This document shows positions 17,072 to 26,378 of a stretch of 38,222 nucleotides of DNA, piece after piece. A model generated the notes under the pieces. It made no database searches, was not told where the DNA came from, and was given only the letters and a program-made list of their open reading frames with translations. Position 1 is the stretch's first letter. Every line of letters begins with the position of its first letter. The DNA lies in assembly GCA_026399075.1 (NCBI GenBank), contig JAPLRR010000094.1, positions 1 to 38,222 of the forward strand, written 5' to 3'. A program made the position numbers and the translations under genes. Source of the DNA: Methylococcales bacterium (GTDB lineage Bacteria; Pseudomonadota; Gammaproteobacteria; Methylococcales; Methylomonadaceae).

Positions 17072-17677
17072 TTACCTAGGTTGGTAAACGATTTCTACAC
17101 GGCGGTTACGTTCCCATGCTGCCTCATCGCTACCGAAAGCAGCCGGTTTTTCTTCGCCATAACTAACGATGTCCAATTGACTTGCTGAAACGCCTTGGGC
17201 TTTCATCAAGCCAGCCACCGATTTTGCCCGTTGTTCACCCAAGGCTATATTGTATTCACGTGAGCCACGCTCGTCGGCATTCCCTTCTAGGGTAACGCGC
17301 TGTGCGGGGTTGGCGATCAAATATTGGGCATGGGCGCCGATGACCGGAATAAAGTCCGGCATCACTTCTGAGCTGTCCAACATAAAATAGATGGTGCGCT
17401 TGGATAAGGGGTTATTGGGGTCGTTAAATTCTGGCCCCAAGGTGCTGGCATAATCACCATTGGACATGCCGTTCATACCTGATCCATTCATCCCGCCATT
17501 CATTTCTGAGCCATTCAGGCCAGACCCTTTTAAGCCGCTGGTTGACGCGTCGTTGATGCCGCTAATGGCATTTTGGCTGCCGTCGGTTAGGCTGGCATCT
17601 TTTTCGTCGGTGTCGCTACATGCTGACAACAACAAGGTACTTAAAGCCAAGGCCACTAAGGTTTTATTCAATTTCAT
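17072..17677 (-). CDS. pal: Peptidoglycan-associated lipoprotein Pal
   Basis: Pal anchors the outer membrane to peptidoglycan and is recycled by TolB and TolA. I start at the ATG at 17677 (MKLNKTLVAL, 201 aa), which gives a normal lipoprotein signal with lipobox LLSAC (Cys20). The C-terminal OmpA-like domain (about 85-200) has the diaminopimelate-binding pattern NADERGSREYNIALGEQRA. Between them lies a linker of Gly, Asn, Met and Ser with repeated 'MNG' and 'GLNGS' motifs, longer and more repetitive than in enteric Pal. It lies between tolB and cpoB in the expected order. Confidence 0.96.
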   Translation of the reverse strand: MKLNKTLVALALSTLLLSACSDTDEKDASLTDGSQNAISGINDASTSGLKGSGLNGSEMNGGMNGSGMNGMSNGDYASTLGPEFNDPNNPLSKRTIYFMLDSSEVMPDFIPVIGAHAQYLIANPAQRVTLEGNADERGSREYNIALGEQRAKSVAGLMKAQGVSASQLDIVSYGEEKPAAFGSDEAAWERNRRVEIVYQPR

Positions 17678-17732
17678 CTCTATTTCCAATGTGTGTGCAA
17701 TCTATAAAAATAATCAGTTTAGGGCCTACAAA

Positions 17733-19010
17733 CTAAGGCGCCCATGCGGGTTCGCGTACTTCACCGCTTTTAAATTCCAAACGTTGCTGCATTTTACCAT
17801 CTAATGACACTGCCGATAAGAATCCTGTACGGCCTTTTTTGGAGGCATATAAAATCATCGTGCCATTAGGCGCAAAGCTGGGCGATTCATCTGACCTGCC
17901 GCTAGTCAGGACATTAATGGCGCGGCTGGACAATTCCATGGTTGCAATACGGTAGTCATTGCCATTGCCATGCACCATGACCAAGGTTTTACCATCCGGC
18001 GAAAAACTGCCCCGGGCGTTATAATCACCGGAAAATGTCAGCCGTTTTTCTTGGCCTCCTTGACTAGAAACCAAGTAAAGTTGTGGCTTGCCGCCCCTAT
18101 CAGAGGTAAAGACAATGCTATTGCCATCTGGCGACCATGATGGCTCGGTGTCTATGGCAAAACTTTTGGTCAATTTGGTCAGGGCGCGGGTGCCTAAATT
18201 CAGCACAAAAATGTCCGGGCTGCCATCTTTGGATAAGGTCAAGGCCAAACGCGAGCCATCGGGCGACCAGGCTGGCGCTCCATTAATGCCGGGGAATTCG
18301 GCAACCCGCGTCCTTGCACCTGTCGCCAACACTTGCACATAAATAGCGGCGGTTTTTCTTTCAAAAGAGACATAAGCCACTTTTTTACCGTCCGGCGACC
18401 ACGAGGGTGACATTAAAGGCTCTACGGATGCGGCGACTGTTTGGGGGTTAAAGCCATCGGCATCAGCCACTTGTAACTGGTGCGCCTGTTGTTTGCCGCC
18501 TTGGTTGCTGGTGGTGATATAGGCGATACGGCCACTGAACACGCCTTTTTTTCCTGTCAGTTTTTCAAAGATAAGGTCACTGATATGGTGTGCCGTCCTA
18601 CGCAAGTCTTCTGCTGAAGAATTCATGCGGTAGCCTAACATTTGCCCGCCTTTAAAGACATCCAGCAATTGGAATTGCACATCATACTGACCGCCGCCAC
18701 CATTGACTTGGCCGACTACCATATAATTCTGCCCAGCGGCCTGCCAATCCTTAAAGTTGACCGCACCCGCGTTAGACGGCCTGCCCGGCATACCTTGCTC
18801 AGCCATCATCTTGAAAAATCCGCTACGGGCCAAATCTGCATTGACTATAGAACTAATGCTAACCGGTGCGGATTGCGACGCAAATGGCACCACGGCAACA
18901 GGCACAGCACCGTCAACGCCTTCGGTGACTTCGATGGTCAATTCGGCGTAGCTAGGGCTAGTGCAAAGAAATAGCAGGCCTAGAAACAATACCCTTTTAC
19001 AAAAACCCAT
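17733..19010 (-). CDS. tolB: Tol-Pal system beta-propeller protein TolB
   Basis: TolB is the periplasmic partner that binds Pal and is released by TolA during constriction. It is 425 aa, with a signal peptide of about 22 residues ending CTSPSYA, an N-terminal domain that contacts TolA, and a six-bladed propeller. The blades carry repeated WSPDG motifs (SWSPDGKKVAYVS, AWSPDGSRLAL, SWSPDGNSIVFTSDRGG, SFSPDGKTLVM, SFAPNGTMILYAS). It is separated from tolA by 107 bp, the longest gap in the tol cluster, and ends 55 bp before pal. Full length and unremarkable. Confidence 0.97.
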   Translation of the reverse strand: MGFCKRVLFLGLLFLCTSPSYAELTIEVTEGVDGAVPVAVVPFASQSAPVSISSIVNADLARSGFFKMMAEQGMPGRPSNAGAVNFKDWQAAGQNYMVVGQVNGGGGQYDVQFQLLDVFKGGQMLGYRMNSSAEDLRRTAHHISDLIFEKLTGKKGVFSGRIAYITTSNQGGKQQAHQLQVADADGFNPQTVAASVEPLMSPSWSPDGKKVAYVSFERKTAAIYVQVLATGARTRVAEFPGINGAPAWSPDGSRLALTLSKDGSPDIFVLNLGTRALTKLTKSFAIDTEPSWSPDGNSIVFTSDRGGKPQLYLVSSQGGQEKRLTFSGDYNARGSFSPDGKTLVMVHGNGNDYRIATMELSSRAINVLTSGRSDESPSFAPNGTMILYASKKGRTGFLSAVSLDGKMQQRLEFKSGEVREPAWAP

Positions 19011-19117
19011 GTTCTCTCCCCCTGAAACTTAAAAAGTTGATATTCACATTCTGACAGCTATTTTGGTATTGAACGGGGATTTCCCGATGAAGCCAAGTAC
19101 TGTCACCACCTACCAGA

Positions 19118-20914
19118 TTATTTTGGGCATAAGCTGTCATTTTCAGCCAAGCATAAATTAAACGCCCTAAAATCCCTAGCAAACAAGTCCTTATCTTTTG
19201 GCACGGGCAATGGTGATGCCCGTTGTACGGCATTTTCCGCCGAACGGTCAAAAATTTCGTCACCGCTACTGCGGACGACTGTGGCATCTATTACAGTGCC
19301 ATTGGACATCAGCCTGACTTTGATAATACATTTTAAGCCATTTTTATCTGACGGTTTAATCCAGCTATGGCTGACTCGTTGCTTAATCGCAGCAATTGTT
19401 TTGGCTTTTTCGGCGGCCATAGCCGCAAGATTGGCTTTTGCTGCCTCAGCTTTGGCCTTTGCCGCAGCTTCTGCTTTCGCTTTATTCGCAGCGGCTAACT
19501 CTGCGGCTTTTTTCGCCTCGGCTTCGGCTTTAGCTTGGGCCGCTGCTTCAGCCTTGGCCTGTGCGGCGGCTTCTGCTTTGGCCTGAGCGGCGGCTTCGGC
19601 TTTTGCCTGTGCCGCTGCTTCAGCCTTGGCTTGTTTGGCTGCTTCGGCCTTAGCCTGTGCGGCAGCTTCTGCTTTGGCCTGAGCCGCTGCCTCAGCCTTG
19701 GCTTGTTTGGCTGCTTCTGCTTTGGCTTGTGCGGCGGCTTCCGCTTTGGCTTGAGCCGCTGCTTCAGCCTTGGCTTGTTTGGCCGCTTCCGCTTTAGCCT
19801 GTGCGGCGGCCTCTGCTTTGGCTTGTGCCGCTGCTTCTGCCTTGGCTTGTTTGGCCGCTTCGGCTTTTGCCTGTGCGGCGGCTTCTGCTTTGGCTTGAGC
19901 TGCTGCCTCAGCCTTGGCTTGTTTGGCCGCTTCGGCATTTGCCTGGGCAGCGGCTTCTGCTTTGGCTTGCTTAGCTGCTTCTGACTTGGCTTGTTCGGCG
20001 GCTTCTGCTTTAGCCTGCTTTGCTGCTTCTGCTTTGGCTTGTTTCGCCGCTTCGGCTTTAGCCTGTTCGGCAGCTTCTGCTTTGGCTTGCTTGGCCGATT
20101 CTGCCTTGGCTTGTTCGGCGGCTTCCGCTTTGGCTTGTTTTGCTGCTTGTGCCTTGGCCTGTTCAGCAGCTTCCGCTTTGGCTTGCTTGGCGGCTTCCGC
20201 TTTGGCTTGTTTTGCTGCTTCGGCTTTAGCCTGTTCAGCGGCTTCAGCTTTGGCTTGCTTGGCTGCTTCAGCCTTGGCCTGTTCAGCGGCTTCAGATTTG
20301 GCTTGCTTAGCTGCTTCTGCCTTGGTTTGTTCGGCGGCTTCTGCTTTAGCTTGCTTTGCTGCTTCGGCCTTGGCTCGTTCGGCAGCTTCCGCTTTGGCTT
20401 GTTTTGCTGCTTCGGCTTTGGCTTGTTCGGCGGCTTCTGCTTTAGCCTGCTTAGCTGCTTCGACCTTGGCTTCTTCGGCGGCTTCCGCTTTGGCTTGCTT
20501 GGCTGCTTCTGCTTTCGCTAATTTCGCTGCTTCGGCCTTGGCCTGTTCAGTGGCTTCCGCTTTGGCTTGTTTGGACGCTTCGACCTTGGCCTGTTCGACG
20601 GCTTCTGCTTTGGCCTGTTCAGCCGCTTCAGCCTTAGATTGTTCAGCGGCTTCAGCCCTGGCCTGCTCGGCTTCTTCCGCTTGGGCTTTAGCTTGCTCTG
20701 TGGCCTTCGCTTTCGCTTGCTTAATCGCAGCGGCTTCGGCCTGCAAACTAGCCGTGTCTATCATCATCGCATGGATGATTTCAGGGACTGGCTCTGGTTT
20801 GGGTTTTTCAACCTTAGGCTTAAGGAGTGCGCTTAACGCAAACAAACCCAAAATTGAAAAATGCAACGTCAAGGCCAAAATTAATGGCCATGTAAGTTTT
20901 TTTTGCTTATCCAT
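19118..20914 (-). CDS. tolA: TolA with a greatly expanded repeat helix (598 aa)
   Basis: TolA spans the periplasm and passes energy from the TolQR motor to TolB-Pal. One inner-membrane helix is near residues 9-30. Residues 67-460 are about 49 repeats of an 8-residue unit of type AKAEAAxQ (x is E, K or A), domain II. An Ala/Lys-rich tail leads to the C-terminal domain III from about 510 (SHSWIKPSDKNGLKC to the end), with cysteines at 529, 588 and 596. At 598 aa it is much longer than the E. coli protein of about 421 aa, and the excess lies in the repeats. It lies 5 bp after tolR. Confidence 0.95.
   Translation of the reverse strand: MDKQKKLTWPLILALTLHFSILGLFALSALLKPKVEKPKPEPVPEIIHAMMIDTASLQAEAAAIKQAKAKATEQAKAQAEEAEQARAEAAEQSKAEAAEQAKAEAVEQAKVEASKQAKAEATEQAKAEAAKLAKAEAAKQAKAEAAEEAKVEAAKQAKAEAAEQAKAEAAKQAKAEAAERAKAEAAKQAKAEAAEQTKAEAAKQAKSEAAEQAKAEAAKQAKAEAAEQAKAEAAKQAKAEAAKQAKAEAAEQAKAQAAKQAKAEAAEQAKAESAKQAKAEAAEQAKAEAAKQAKAEAAKQAKAEAAEQAKSEAAKQAKAEAAAQANAEAAKQAKAEAAAQAKAEAAAQAKAEAAKQAKAEAAAQAKAEAAAQAKAEAAKQAKAEAAAQAKAEAAAQAKAEAAKQAKAEAAAQAKAEAAAQAKAEAAKQAKAEAAAQAKAEAAAQAKAEAAAQAKAEAAAQAKAEAEAKKAAELAAANKAKAEAAAKAKAEAAKANLAAMAAEKAKTIAAIKQRVSHSWIKPSDKNGLKCIIKVRLMSNGTVIDATVVRSSGDEIFDRSAENAVQRASPLPVPKDKDLFARDFRAFNLCLAENDSLCPK
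19535..20716 (-). repeat. 24-bp coding tandem repeat of TolA domain II
   Basis: About 1.18 kb made of 24-bp units encoding AKAEAAxQ, with one 10-residue variant near the start. The early part mostly alternates EQ and KQ units. Positions 19631-19918 form four copies of a 72-bp higher-order unit (AAAQ, AAAQ, AAKQ). Codons vary between copies, so the DNA is degenerate although the protein repeat is strict. The repeat causes long open frames on the opposite strand that are not genes. Confidence 0.95.
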
Positions 20915-20919
20915 CTAGC

Positions 20920-21351
20920 TTATTGGTCTTCAGGCTTGGTCATTAACCCCACAGTCGGTACGCCTGCATTTTTTAATGCAGCCATTACCGTGACAACAGT
21001 GCCATAATCCACACCTTTATCGGCGCTGATCAGGACTTGCGTGCCTGGCTTGGTGCTTAACACTTGTGCCACCCGGTCATTGATGGACTCTGGGTCTATG
21101 CGGTCATCCGTTTGCCCATCGGTGTTGATATAGTATTCACCTTGCTCTTTAATGGAAACGACAATCGGCGGTTCGCCACCGGGGGCAGGTTCCACGGTTT
21201 TTGATTCCGCCTTGGGCAGGTCAACTTCCACACCAGTCTGCAACATGGGCGTGGTGATCATAAAAATAATCAGCAACACCAAGGTCACGTCAATGTATGG
21301 CACGACATTGATTTCTGCCATCGGTTTTCTGCGTCCGTGTTTGCCCCTCAT
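20920..21351 (-). CDS. tolR: Tol-Pal motor subunit TolR
   Basis: TolR is the ExbD/TolR-type proton-channel partner of TolQ in the inner membrane. It is 143 aa with a basic N-terminus (MRGKHGRRKP), one membrane helix at about 20-40 (IDVTLVLLIIFMITTPML) carrying the conserved channel aspartate D21, and a periplasmic domain with DKGVDYGTVVTVMAALKNAGV. Its ATG overlaps the tolQ stop as ATGA, so expression is coupled. The length and residues are normal. Confidence 0.97.
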   Translation of the reverse strand: MRGKHGRRKPMAEINVVPYIDVTLVLLIIFMITTPMLQTGVEVDLPKAESKTVEPAPGGEPPIVVSIKEQGEYYINTDGQTDDRIDPESINDRVAQVLSTKPGTQVLISADKGVDYGTVVTVMAALKNAGVPTVGLMTKPEDQ

Positions 21352-22025
21352 TTGCTGTGCGCCTGTCTTTGCAATAAGACAACGAACTCTTCAACGAACA
21401 ATTCGTAACGGCCTGTCAGCCTGTCCAAGCGGGTGGAAAAGCGGTTATAGGAAACCACCGCCGGAATCGCCGCAAACAAGCCGATGGCGGTGGCGATCAA
21501 GGCTTCGGCAATACCCGGCGCGACTTGCGCCAGCGTTGCTTGCTTGACATTACCCAAGGACATGAAGGAATTCATAATCCCCCATACGGTGCCAAACAAA
21601 CCCACATAAGGGCTGGTTGAGCCAACCGTGGCAAGGAAGGCCAAATGTTCATCCAAACGCTCCAATTCGCGGGACAACTCGATACGCATCACCCGCTGGG
21701 CGCTTTCAACCTGTACTCCAGGCTCGACATTGCCAGTCTGACGCATCCTTGAAAATTCTTTGTAACCTGCCAAGAATATTTTTTCTATGCCTTCTGGTTC
21801 AAAATCTTTCGCCGCCAATTTTCTGTAAAGGTCGGCCAAGGCCACCCCTGACCAAAATTGCTCTTCAAACTCGTCGGTAATTTCAACGGCGCGATTAAGC
21901 TCTTTTCGTTTGGAAAATATAAATGTCCACGATGCCACGGATGCGGTCAACAACATCACCATAACAAATTGGACGACAAAACTGGCTTCTTTGATCAGAT
22001 GGAAAATGGATAAATCAGTGTTCAT
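21348..22025 (-). CDS. tolQ: Tol-Pal motor subunit TolQ
   Basis: TolQ is the MotA/TolQ/ExbB-type inner-membrane proton channel that powers TolA. It is 225 aa. A first membrane helix is at about 15-35 (VVQFVMVMLLTASVASWTFIF) and a cytoplasmic loop follows. Two further helices contain the signature GSTSPYVGLFGTVWGIMNSF and the segment APGIAEALIATAIGLFAAIPAVV. Its start lies 11 bases inside the end of ybgC and its end overlaps tolR by 4, so ybgC-tolQ-tolR are translated as a unit. Confidence 0.97.
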   Translation of the reverse strand: MNTDLSIFHLIKEASFVVQFVMVMLLTASVASWTFIFSKRKELNRAVEITDEFEEQFWSGVALADLYRKLAAKDFEPEGIEKIFLAGYKEFSRMRQTGNVEPGVQVESAQRVMRIELSRELERLDEHLAFLATVGSTSPYVGLFGTVWGIMNSFMSLGNVKQATLAQVAPGIAEALIATAIGLFAAIPAVVSYNRFSTRLDRLTGRYELFVEEFVVLLQRQAHSK

Positions 22026-22425
22026 TCTTTAACAGCTCTAGTAAGTTTTCAGGAATCGCTTTAGGGCGCATGGTTTTTGCGTCCAAACAGGCAATGCGGA
22101 TAATGCTGGTACAAAGCACGTCATCGCCCCGGGTAATCTGTTGGGTAAACAGCAGGCTAGCTTTTTTTGCTTCGGTGACTTCAGCGCTAACCTGTAGTAA
22201 TTCATTAAATCGGGCAGATTTTAGATAATCGACCTGCACCGAACGCACGACAAAAATAATGCCGACCTTGGCGATAAGCTCATCTTGTTCATGGCCCATA
22301 GCCCGGAGCATTTCTGTCCTGGCGCGTTCAAAAAATTTGAGGTAGTTGGCGTAAAACACCACGCCACCCGCATCCGTGTCTTCATAATAAACACGCACAG
22401 GCCATATAAATTTTTTTTGTGTCAT
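22015..22425 (-). CDS. ybgC: Acyl-CoA thioesterase YbgC (hotdog fold)
   Basis: YbgC hydrolyses acyl-CoA thioesters and is the usual first gene of the Tol-Pal cluster. The 136-aa protein has the 4-hydroxybenzoyl-CoA thioesterase signature YYEDTDAGGVVFYANYLKFFERAR, with the catalytic aspartate in EDTDAGG. The start ATG at 22425 has the run of upstream sequence expected of an operon head. A 176-bp gap separates it from ruvB, so the promoter of ybgC-tol-pal-cpoB-queEC probably lies at about 22440-22600, where I see no clear boxes. Confidence 0.95.
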   Translation of the reverse strand: MTQKKFIWPVRVYYEDTDAGGVVFYANYLKFFERARTEMLRAMGHEQDELIAKVGIIFVVRSVQVDYLKSARFNELLQVSAEVTEAKKASLLFTQQITRGDDVLCTSIIRIACLDAKTMRPKAIPENLLELLKNEH

Positions 22426-22601
22426 TGCTGGGGGGTTAAAACGCGAAGGTTGGGTAAATCGTTATCACTTCCCCGTTGAAAGGGGCTGGGGTTTACGGTA
22501 AAGCTAAATGGCCAGTGGTCATGGCGAATAGGGCCTAAGCGATATTTACCATGAACTGGAAACAACTGGCACGGGCTAAGCTCGTGCAAGCCTGTGGTGC
22601 A

Positions 22602-23636
22602 TTAATCAAACAAATCCTCGGTCAAACCTATTTGCTTAGGGATTGGCAAACCAAAATGCAGATACGCATTGCGGGTGACCACACGGCCACGCGGTGTACG
22701 CATAATAAACCCTTGCTGGAGCAAATACGGTTCCAATACGTCTTCTATAGTGCCCCGTTCTTCACTAATCGCCGCCGCCAAAGTGTCCAAGCCTACCGGG
22801 CCGCCGGCAAAATTTTCAATCATGGTCAGCAGCAATTTACGGTCTAAGGCATCAAAGCCGTTACTGTCCACCCGCAACATATCTAGGGCTTGTACAGAAA
22901 GCGCTTCGGTGATAACACCATTGCCTTTGACTTCGGCAAAATCGCGTACCCGCCGCAACAGACGGTTGGCAATCCGGGGTGTACCACGGGAACGGCGGGC
23001 AATTTCGTAGGCGCCCTTCAATTCCATGCTAATCCCCAAGACTTTCGCTGAGCGGCTGGCAATGCTGGCCAGTTCATCCACTGTGTAAAATTCCAAGCGT
23101 TGGACAATGCCAAAGCGGTCACGCAAAGGGGATGTCAACAAACCAGCGCGGGTAGTGGCGCCGACCAAGGTAAAAGGCGGCAAGTCCAGCTTGATGGAAC
23201 GGGCAGCAGGGCCTTCACCAATCATTAAATCCAGCTGGTAATCTTCCATGGCCGGATAGAGAATTTCTTCAACCGCAGGACTCAAGCGATGTATTTCATC
23301 GATAAACAACACGTCATGGGCTTCAAGATTCGTCAGCAAGGCGGCAAGGTCGCCTGCTTTATCCAAAACGGGCCCTGAAGTCTGACGAATTTTAACACAC
23401 ATTTCGGCTGCAATGATATTAGCCAGCGTGGTTTTCCCCAATCCGGGCGGGCCAAATATCAAAACATGGTCCAAAGCTTCTTGCCGCGCCGTAGCCGCTT
23501 GGATAAAAATCGCCATTTGGTCACACAATTCTTTCTGCCCAACATATTCGCTTAAGCGTTTTGGGCGTATGGCACGGTCTTGCCGCTCTTCATCGGTATG
23601 TCGGCTGGCGGCTATCAGACGGTCAGATTCTATCAT
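22602..23636 (-). CDS. ruvB: Holliday junction branch migration helicase RuvB
   Basis: RuvB is the hexameric AAA+ motor that drives branch migration with RuvA. I start at the ATG at 23636 ([10 protein letters not shown], 344 aa), which overlaps the ruvA stop as ATGA; the frame runs further upstream inside ruvA. Walker A ([12 protein letters not shown]), Walker B ([10 protein letters not shown]), the sensor region (VGATTRAG) and the C-terminal winged helix ([24 protein letters not shown]) are all present. Ordinary full-length gene in the ruvC-ruvA-ruvB order. Confidence 0.98.
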   Translation of the reverse strand: MIESDRLIAASRHTDEERQDRAIRPKRLSEYVGQKELCDQMAIFIQAATARQEALDHVLIFGPPGLGKTTLANIIAAEMCVKIRQTSGPVLDKAGDLAALLTNLEAHDVLFIDEIHRLSPAVEEILYPAMEDYQLDLMIGEGPAARSIKLDLPPFTLVGATTRAGLLTSPLRDRFGIVQRLEFYTVDELASIASRSAKVLGISMELKGAYEIARRSRGTPRIANRLLRRVRDFAEVKGNGVITEALSVQALDMLRVDSNGFDALDRKLLLTMIENFAGGPVGLDTLAAAISEERGTIEDVLEPYLLQQGFIMRTPRGRVVTRNAYLHFGLPIPKQIGLTEDLFD

Positions 23637-24235
23637 TTCAGCGCACCTTGTAGGGCTAGGCGGATAATATCCTCGCAAGTTTTACCTTCGGCATTGATAT
23701 TTTGCACCATTTTATTGGCATCCAAGGGTTTATAGCCCAATGAACATAAAGCGCTGACCGCTTCTTGTTTGGGTTTGCCCATAGTCGATACCGCACCTAC
23801 CGAGGTGTCAGCAACGGTTCCGCCTTCGCCCATGTCGGGCAAACGGTCACGCATTTCTATCACCAAACGCTCTGCGGTCTTTTTACCTACGCCCGGCAAA
23901 CGTATCAAGGCTTGGGTATCGTTATCCTGGATGCAGCGGTGAAATTCTTCGGCGCTTTGCCCTGACAATATGGTCAGCGCCAGCTTTGGGCCCACACCAT
24001 TCACCTTGATCAGCGTCCTGAATAAAGTGCGGTCGGCGGCGCTGGCAAAGCCAAACAGGCTGTGGGCATCTTCCCTTACGACCAAATGGGTATGCAAAAT
24101 CACTTCTTCACCCAGCAACGGCAGGCTATAAAACGTGGTCATCGGTGCTTCCACTTCATACCCCACACCGTGCACATCCAACACCAAAAAAGGCGGGGAT
24201 TTTTGCACTAATTTACCGCGTAAAAAACCGATCAC
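23633..24235 (-). CDS. ruvA: Holliday junction binding protein RuvA
   Basis: RuvA tetramers bind the four-way junction and load RuvB. The best start is a GTG at 24235, decoding as [10 protein letters not shown] (200 aa) and matching the family's MIGxLRG opening. It overlaps the ruvC stop as GTGA. The OB-fold domain is followed by helix-hairpin-helix motifs ([21 protein letters not shown] and [23 protein letters not shown]) and a C-terminal RuvB-binding domain ([20 protein letters not shown]). An upstream in-frame start exists but would lie well inside ruvC. Confidence 0.97.
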   Translation of the reverse strand: MIGFLRGKLVQKSPPFLVLDVHGVGYEVEAPMTTFYSLPLLGEEVILHTHLVVREDAHSLFGFASAADRTLFRTLIKVNGVGPKLALTILSGQSAEEFHRCIQDNDTQALIRLPGVGKKTAERLVIEMRDRLPDMGEGGTVADTSVGAVSTMGKPKQEAVSALCSLGYKPLDANKMVQNINAEGKTCEDIIRLALQGALK

Positions 24236-24732
24236 CTCACCACCCCTTGCAAACCCAGCCGTAGCGCTGTTTGTTGGTAATGGGCATGGCAAATACTGAT
24301 ACCCAAGGCATCACTGGCATCCAAAGACAATTCGCCTTGTACATTCAACAATAACTTTACCATGTGCTGGACTTGCAGCTTATCAGCCGCCCCCTTCCCC
24401 ACCACCGCTTGTTTGACTTGCCGCGCCGCATATTCAAACACTGGCAGCCCTTTGGTTTGCACGGCACAAATGGCAGCGCCACGCGCCTGGCCTAGTTTAA
24501 GTGCCGAATCGGCATTTTTGTGCATAAAAACTTGTTCTATGGCCATTTGTGCAGGTTGGTAGTTATCCACCACTTCTAAAATCCCATCAAAAATTTGCTT
24601 GAGCCGATCAGGAAAATAATCCGCCTTGATACGGATGCTGCCGCTGGCCACATATTTATAGCCTTGTGGCGAATCTTCTATGATGCCATAGCCAGTCAAC
24701 CGTGAACCGGGGTCTATCCCTAATATTCTCAT
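24232..24732 (-). CDS. ruvC: Holliday junction resolvase RuvC
   Basis: RuvC cuts Holliday junctions in concert with RuvAB. The ATG at 24732 gives MRILGIDPGSRLTGYG (166 aa), the standard N-terminus with the first catalytic aspartate D7. The other acidic residues are in MAIEQVFMHKNADSALKLGQARG and LDASDALGISICHAHY. Longer in-frame starts lie in the 374-bp intergenic region and are not supported by the family. It is the first gene of ruvCAB. Confidence 0.97.
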   Translation of the reverse strand: MRILGIDPGSRLTGYGIIEDSPQGYKYVASGSIRIKADYFPDRLKQIFDGILEVVDNYQPAQMAIEQVFMHKNADSALKLGQARGAAICAVQTKGLPVFEYAARQVKQAVVGKGAADKLQVQHMVKLLLNVQGELSLDASDALGISICHAHYQQTALRLGLQGVVR

Positions 24733-25106
24733 TATATGTTTACTAAAGTGGGGTGTGTGTTGAGGCGCTGTTAAACCGCCATTATAAACGGGGATGGACA
24801 TAGCCAAGCAAAAGACTGAACTATTATTGCGCTTTCCCCTTATATTTAGGTATCTACACAAGTCAAAAAGCCCTTCCTCCCTTTGGCGGGTGTCGTAAAA
24901 TATAGGTTGGGCTGAAGGGGTTTAACTATTTTATTGACATGCCCCACCCAAGCCTCTCCCTGAGGGGAGGCTTGGTGAAGGAAATCAAACTGGAATAACA
25001 GATGATTTCTGGGTTGCAACTGAGTCCTGTGTCCCATCTATGTAGCTAAGCTTAAATTTTCAGGTATTAACCAGAAGCTTAACCCTGCCCAAAAACCAAA
25101 AATCAC
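24733..25106. other. Intergenic region between metY and ruvC, with a strong hairpin
   Basis: 374 bp without a convincing gene. Its main content is a hairpin at 24948-24975: CCAAGCCTC (24948-24956) pairs exactly with GAGGCTTGG (24967-24975). The stem extends inward by three pairs to a CTGA loop. No U-run follows on either strand, so it is either a weak terminator for metY or a REP-like palindrome. The ruvC promoter should lie between it and 24732, but I see no clear boxes. Confidence 0.5.
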
Positions 25107-26378
25107 CTAGCTTGCCGCCAAGGCCTGCGCCAAGTCTTCCTTCAAATCGTCTATGTGTTCAATACCGATGGACAAACGCACCATATCCTCGGAAACCCCG
25201 GCTTTTTTAAGCTCATCGGGTGAAAGCTGGCGATGGGTGGTGCTCGCAGGGTGACAAGCCAAGGATTTTGCATCACCAATATTCACCAAGCGGGTAATCA
25301 GTTTCAAGGCATCTTGGAAACGCGCGCCAGCTTCTGCACCGCCTTTTATACCAAACGTCAAAATGCCCGATGCGCGGCCATCCATGTATTTTTGCACCAG
25401 CGGATAATCTGCATGGTCAGCCAAGCCAGCATAATTCAACCAGCTGACTTTAGGGTGCTGTTTTAAATAATTTGCAATGGCCAAGGTGTTTTCACAGATA
25501 CGATCCATGCGCAAAGCCAGCGTTTCTATGCCTTGCAAGATAAGAAAGCTATTAAACGGGGAAATCGCGCCACCCGTATTACGCAGCGGCACTACCCGTG
25601 CCCTGCCGATATAAGCCGCAGGCCCTAAGGCTTCGGTATAGACCACACCATGATAAGACACGTCTGGCTCATTTAAACGCCGGAAACGAGCTTTGTGCTC
25701 AGCCCACGGGAACTTGCCGGAATCGACAATCACGCCACCCAGCGTAGTACCATGCCCTCCCAAGTATTTGGTCAGTGAATGCACAACGATGTCTGCGCCA
25801 TGCTCTATAGGGCGGCATAAATAAGGGCTAGGAACCGTGTTGTCGACGATTAAAGGGATGCCCGCCTCATGCGCCACTTTCGCCAGCGCCGCCAAATCAA
25901 CGACATTACCTAAAGGGTTGCCTATCGATTCGCAATACAGTGCCTTGGTGTTGGCATCAATTAAAGCTTTGAAACTTTCTGGGTCACGGGCATCACCAAA
26001 GCGCACTTGGATGCCAAATTGCGGCAATGTGTGCGCAAATAAATTGTAAGTGCCACCGTATAAAGTCCCTACAGAAACAATATTGTCGCCCGACTCGGCA
26101 ATGGTCAAAATGGCGTAAGTGACCGCTGTTGATCCAGAAGCCAGCGCCAATGCAGCTATCCCGCCTTCTAATGCGGCTATGCGTTTTTCCAGTACATCCG
26201 TAGTTGGGTTCATGATGCGCGTATAAATATTGCCCGCGACTTTTAGGTCAAACAAATCCGCCCCATGCTGGGTGTCATCAAACGCATAAGAAACCGTCTG
26301 GTAAATTGGCACGGCAACGGCTTTGGTGGTGGGGTCGGGTGTATAGCCACCATGCACGGCAATAGTTTCAAGCTTCAT
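25107..26378 (-). CDS. metY: O-acetylhomoserine sulfhydrylase (PLP-dependent, MetY type)
   Basis: This enzyme makes homocysteine (or cysteine) from an O-acetylated amino acid and sulfide. It is 423 aa, the normal length for the Cys/Met-metabolism PLP family. The N-terminus [28 protein letters not shown] is typical of MetY. The PLP lysine is K204 in [31 protein letters not shown] and the C-terminal [24 protein letters not shown] also match. The ATG at 26378 has AGGA upstream. The gene stands alone between long gaps. I see no SAM riboswitch in the 230-bp leader. An O-acetylserine preference cannot be excluded. Confidence 0.93.
   Translation of the reverse strand: MKLETIAVHGGYTPDPTTKAVAVPIYQTVSYAFDDTQHGADLFDLKVAGNIYTRIMNPTTDVLEKRIAALEGGIAALALASGSTAVTYAILTIAESGDNIVSVGTLYGGTYNLFAHTLPQFGIQVRFGDARDPESFKALIDANTKALYCESIGNPLGNVVDLAALAKVAHEAGIPLIVDNTVPSPYLCRPIEHGADIVVHSLTKYLGGHGTTLGGVIVDSGKFPWAEHKARFRRLNEPDVSYHGVVYTEALGPAAYIGRARVVPLRNTGGAISPFNSFLILQGIETLALRMDRICENTLAIANYLKQHPKVSWLNYAGLADHADYPLVQKYMDGRASGILTFGIKGGAEAGARFQDALKLITRLVNIGDAKSLACHPASTTHRQLSPDELKKAGVSEDMVRLSIGIEHIDDLKEDLAQALAAS

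Noticed and set aside
19535..20716. CRISPR-like periodic DNA
   Set aside because: The 24-bp period has no unique spacers and is in frame with TolA; it is a coding tandem repeat.
19535..20918. Long open frames on the plus strand opposite tolA (Ala/Ser/Leu/Cys-rich and Gly/Phe-rich products)
   Set aside because: They are the antisense shadow of the 24-bp tolA repeat, which has no stop codon in several frames. They lack starts with ribosome sites and any family similarity.
22560..22600. GCACG/CGTGC stem downstream of ruvB as a terminator
   Set aside because: The stem is short with a mismatch and has no U-run on the transcribed strand.
24846..25037. 63-codon frame in the metY-ruvC gap
   Set aside because: It crosses the strong hairpin, has no ribosome site and no recognisable sequence.
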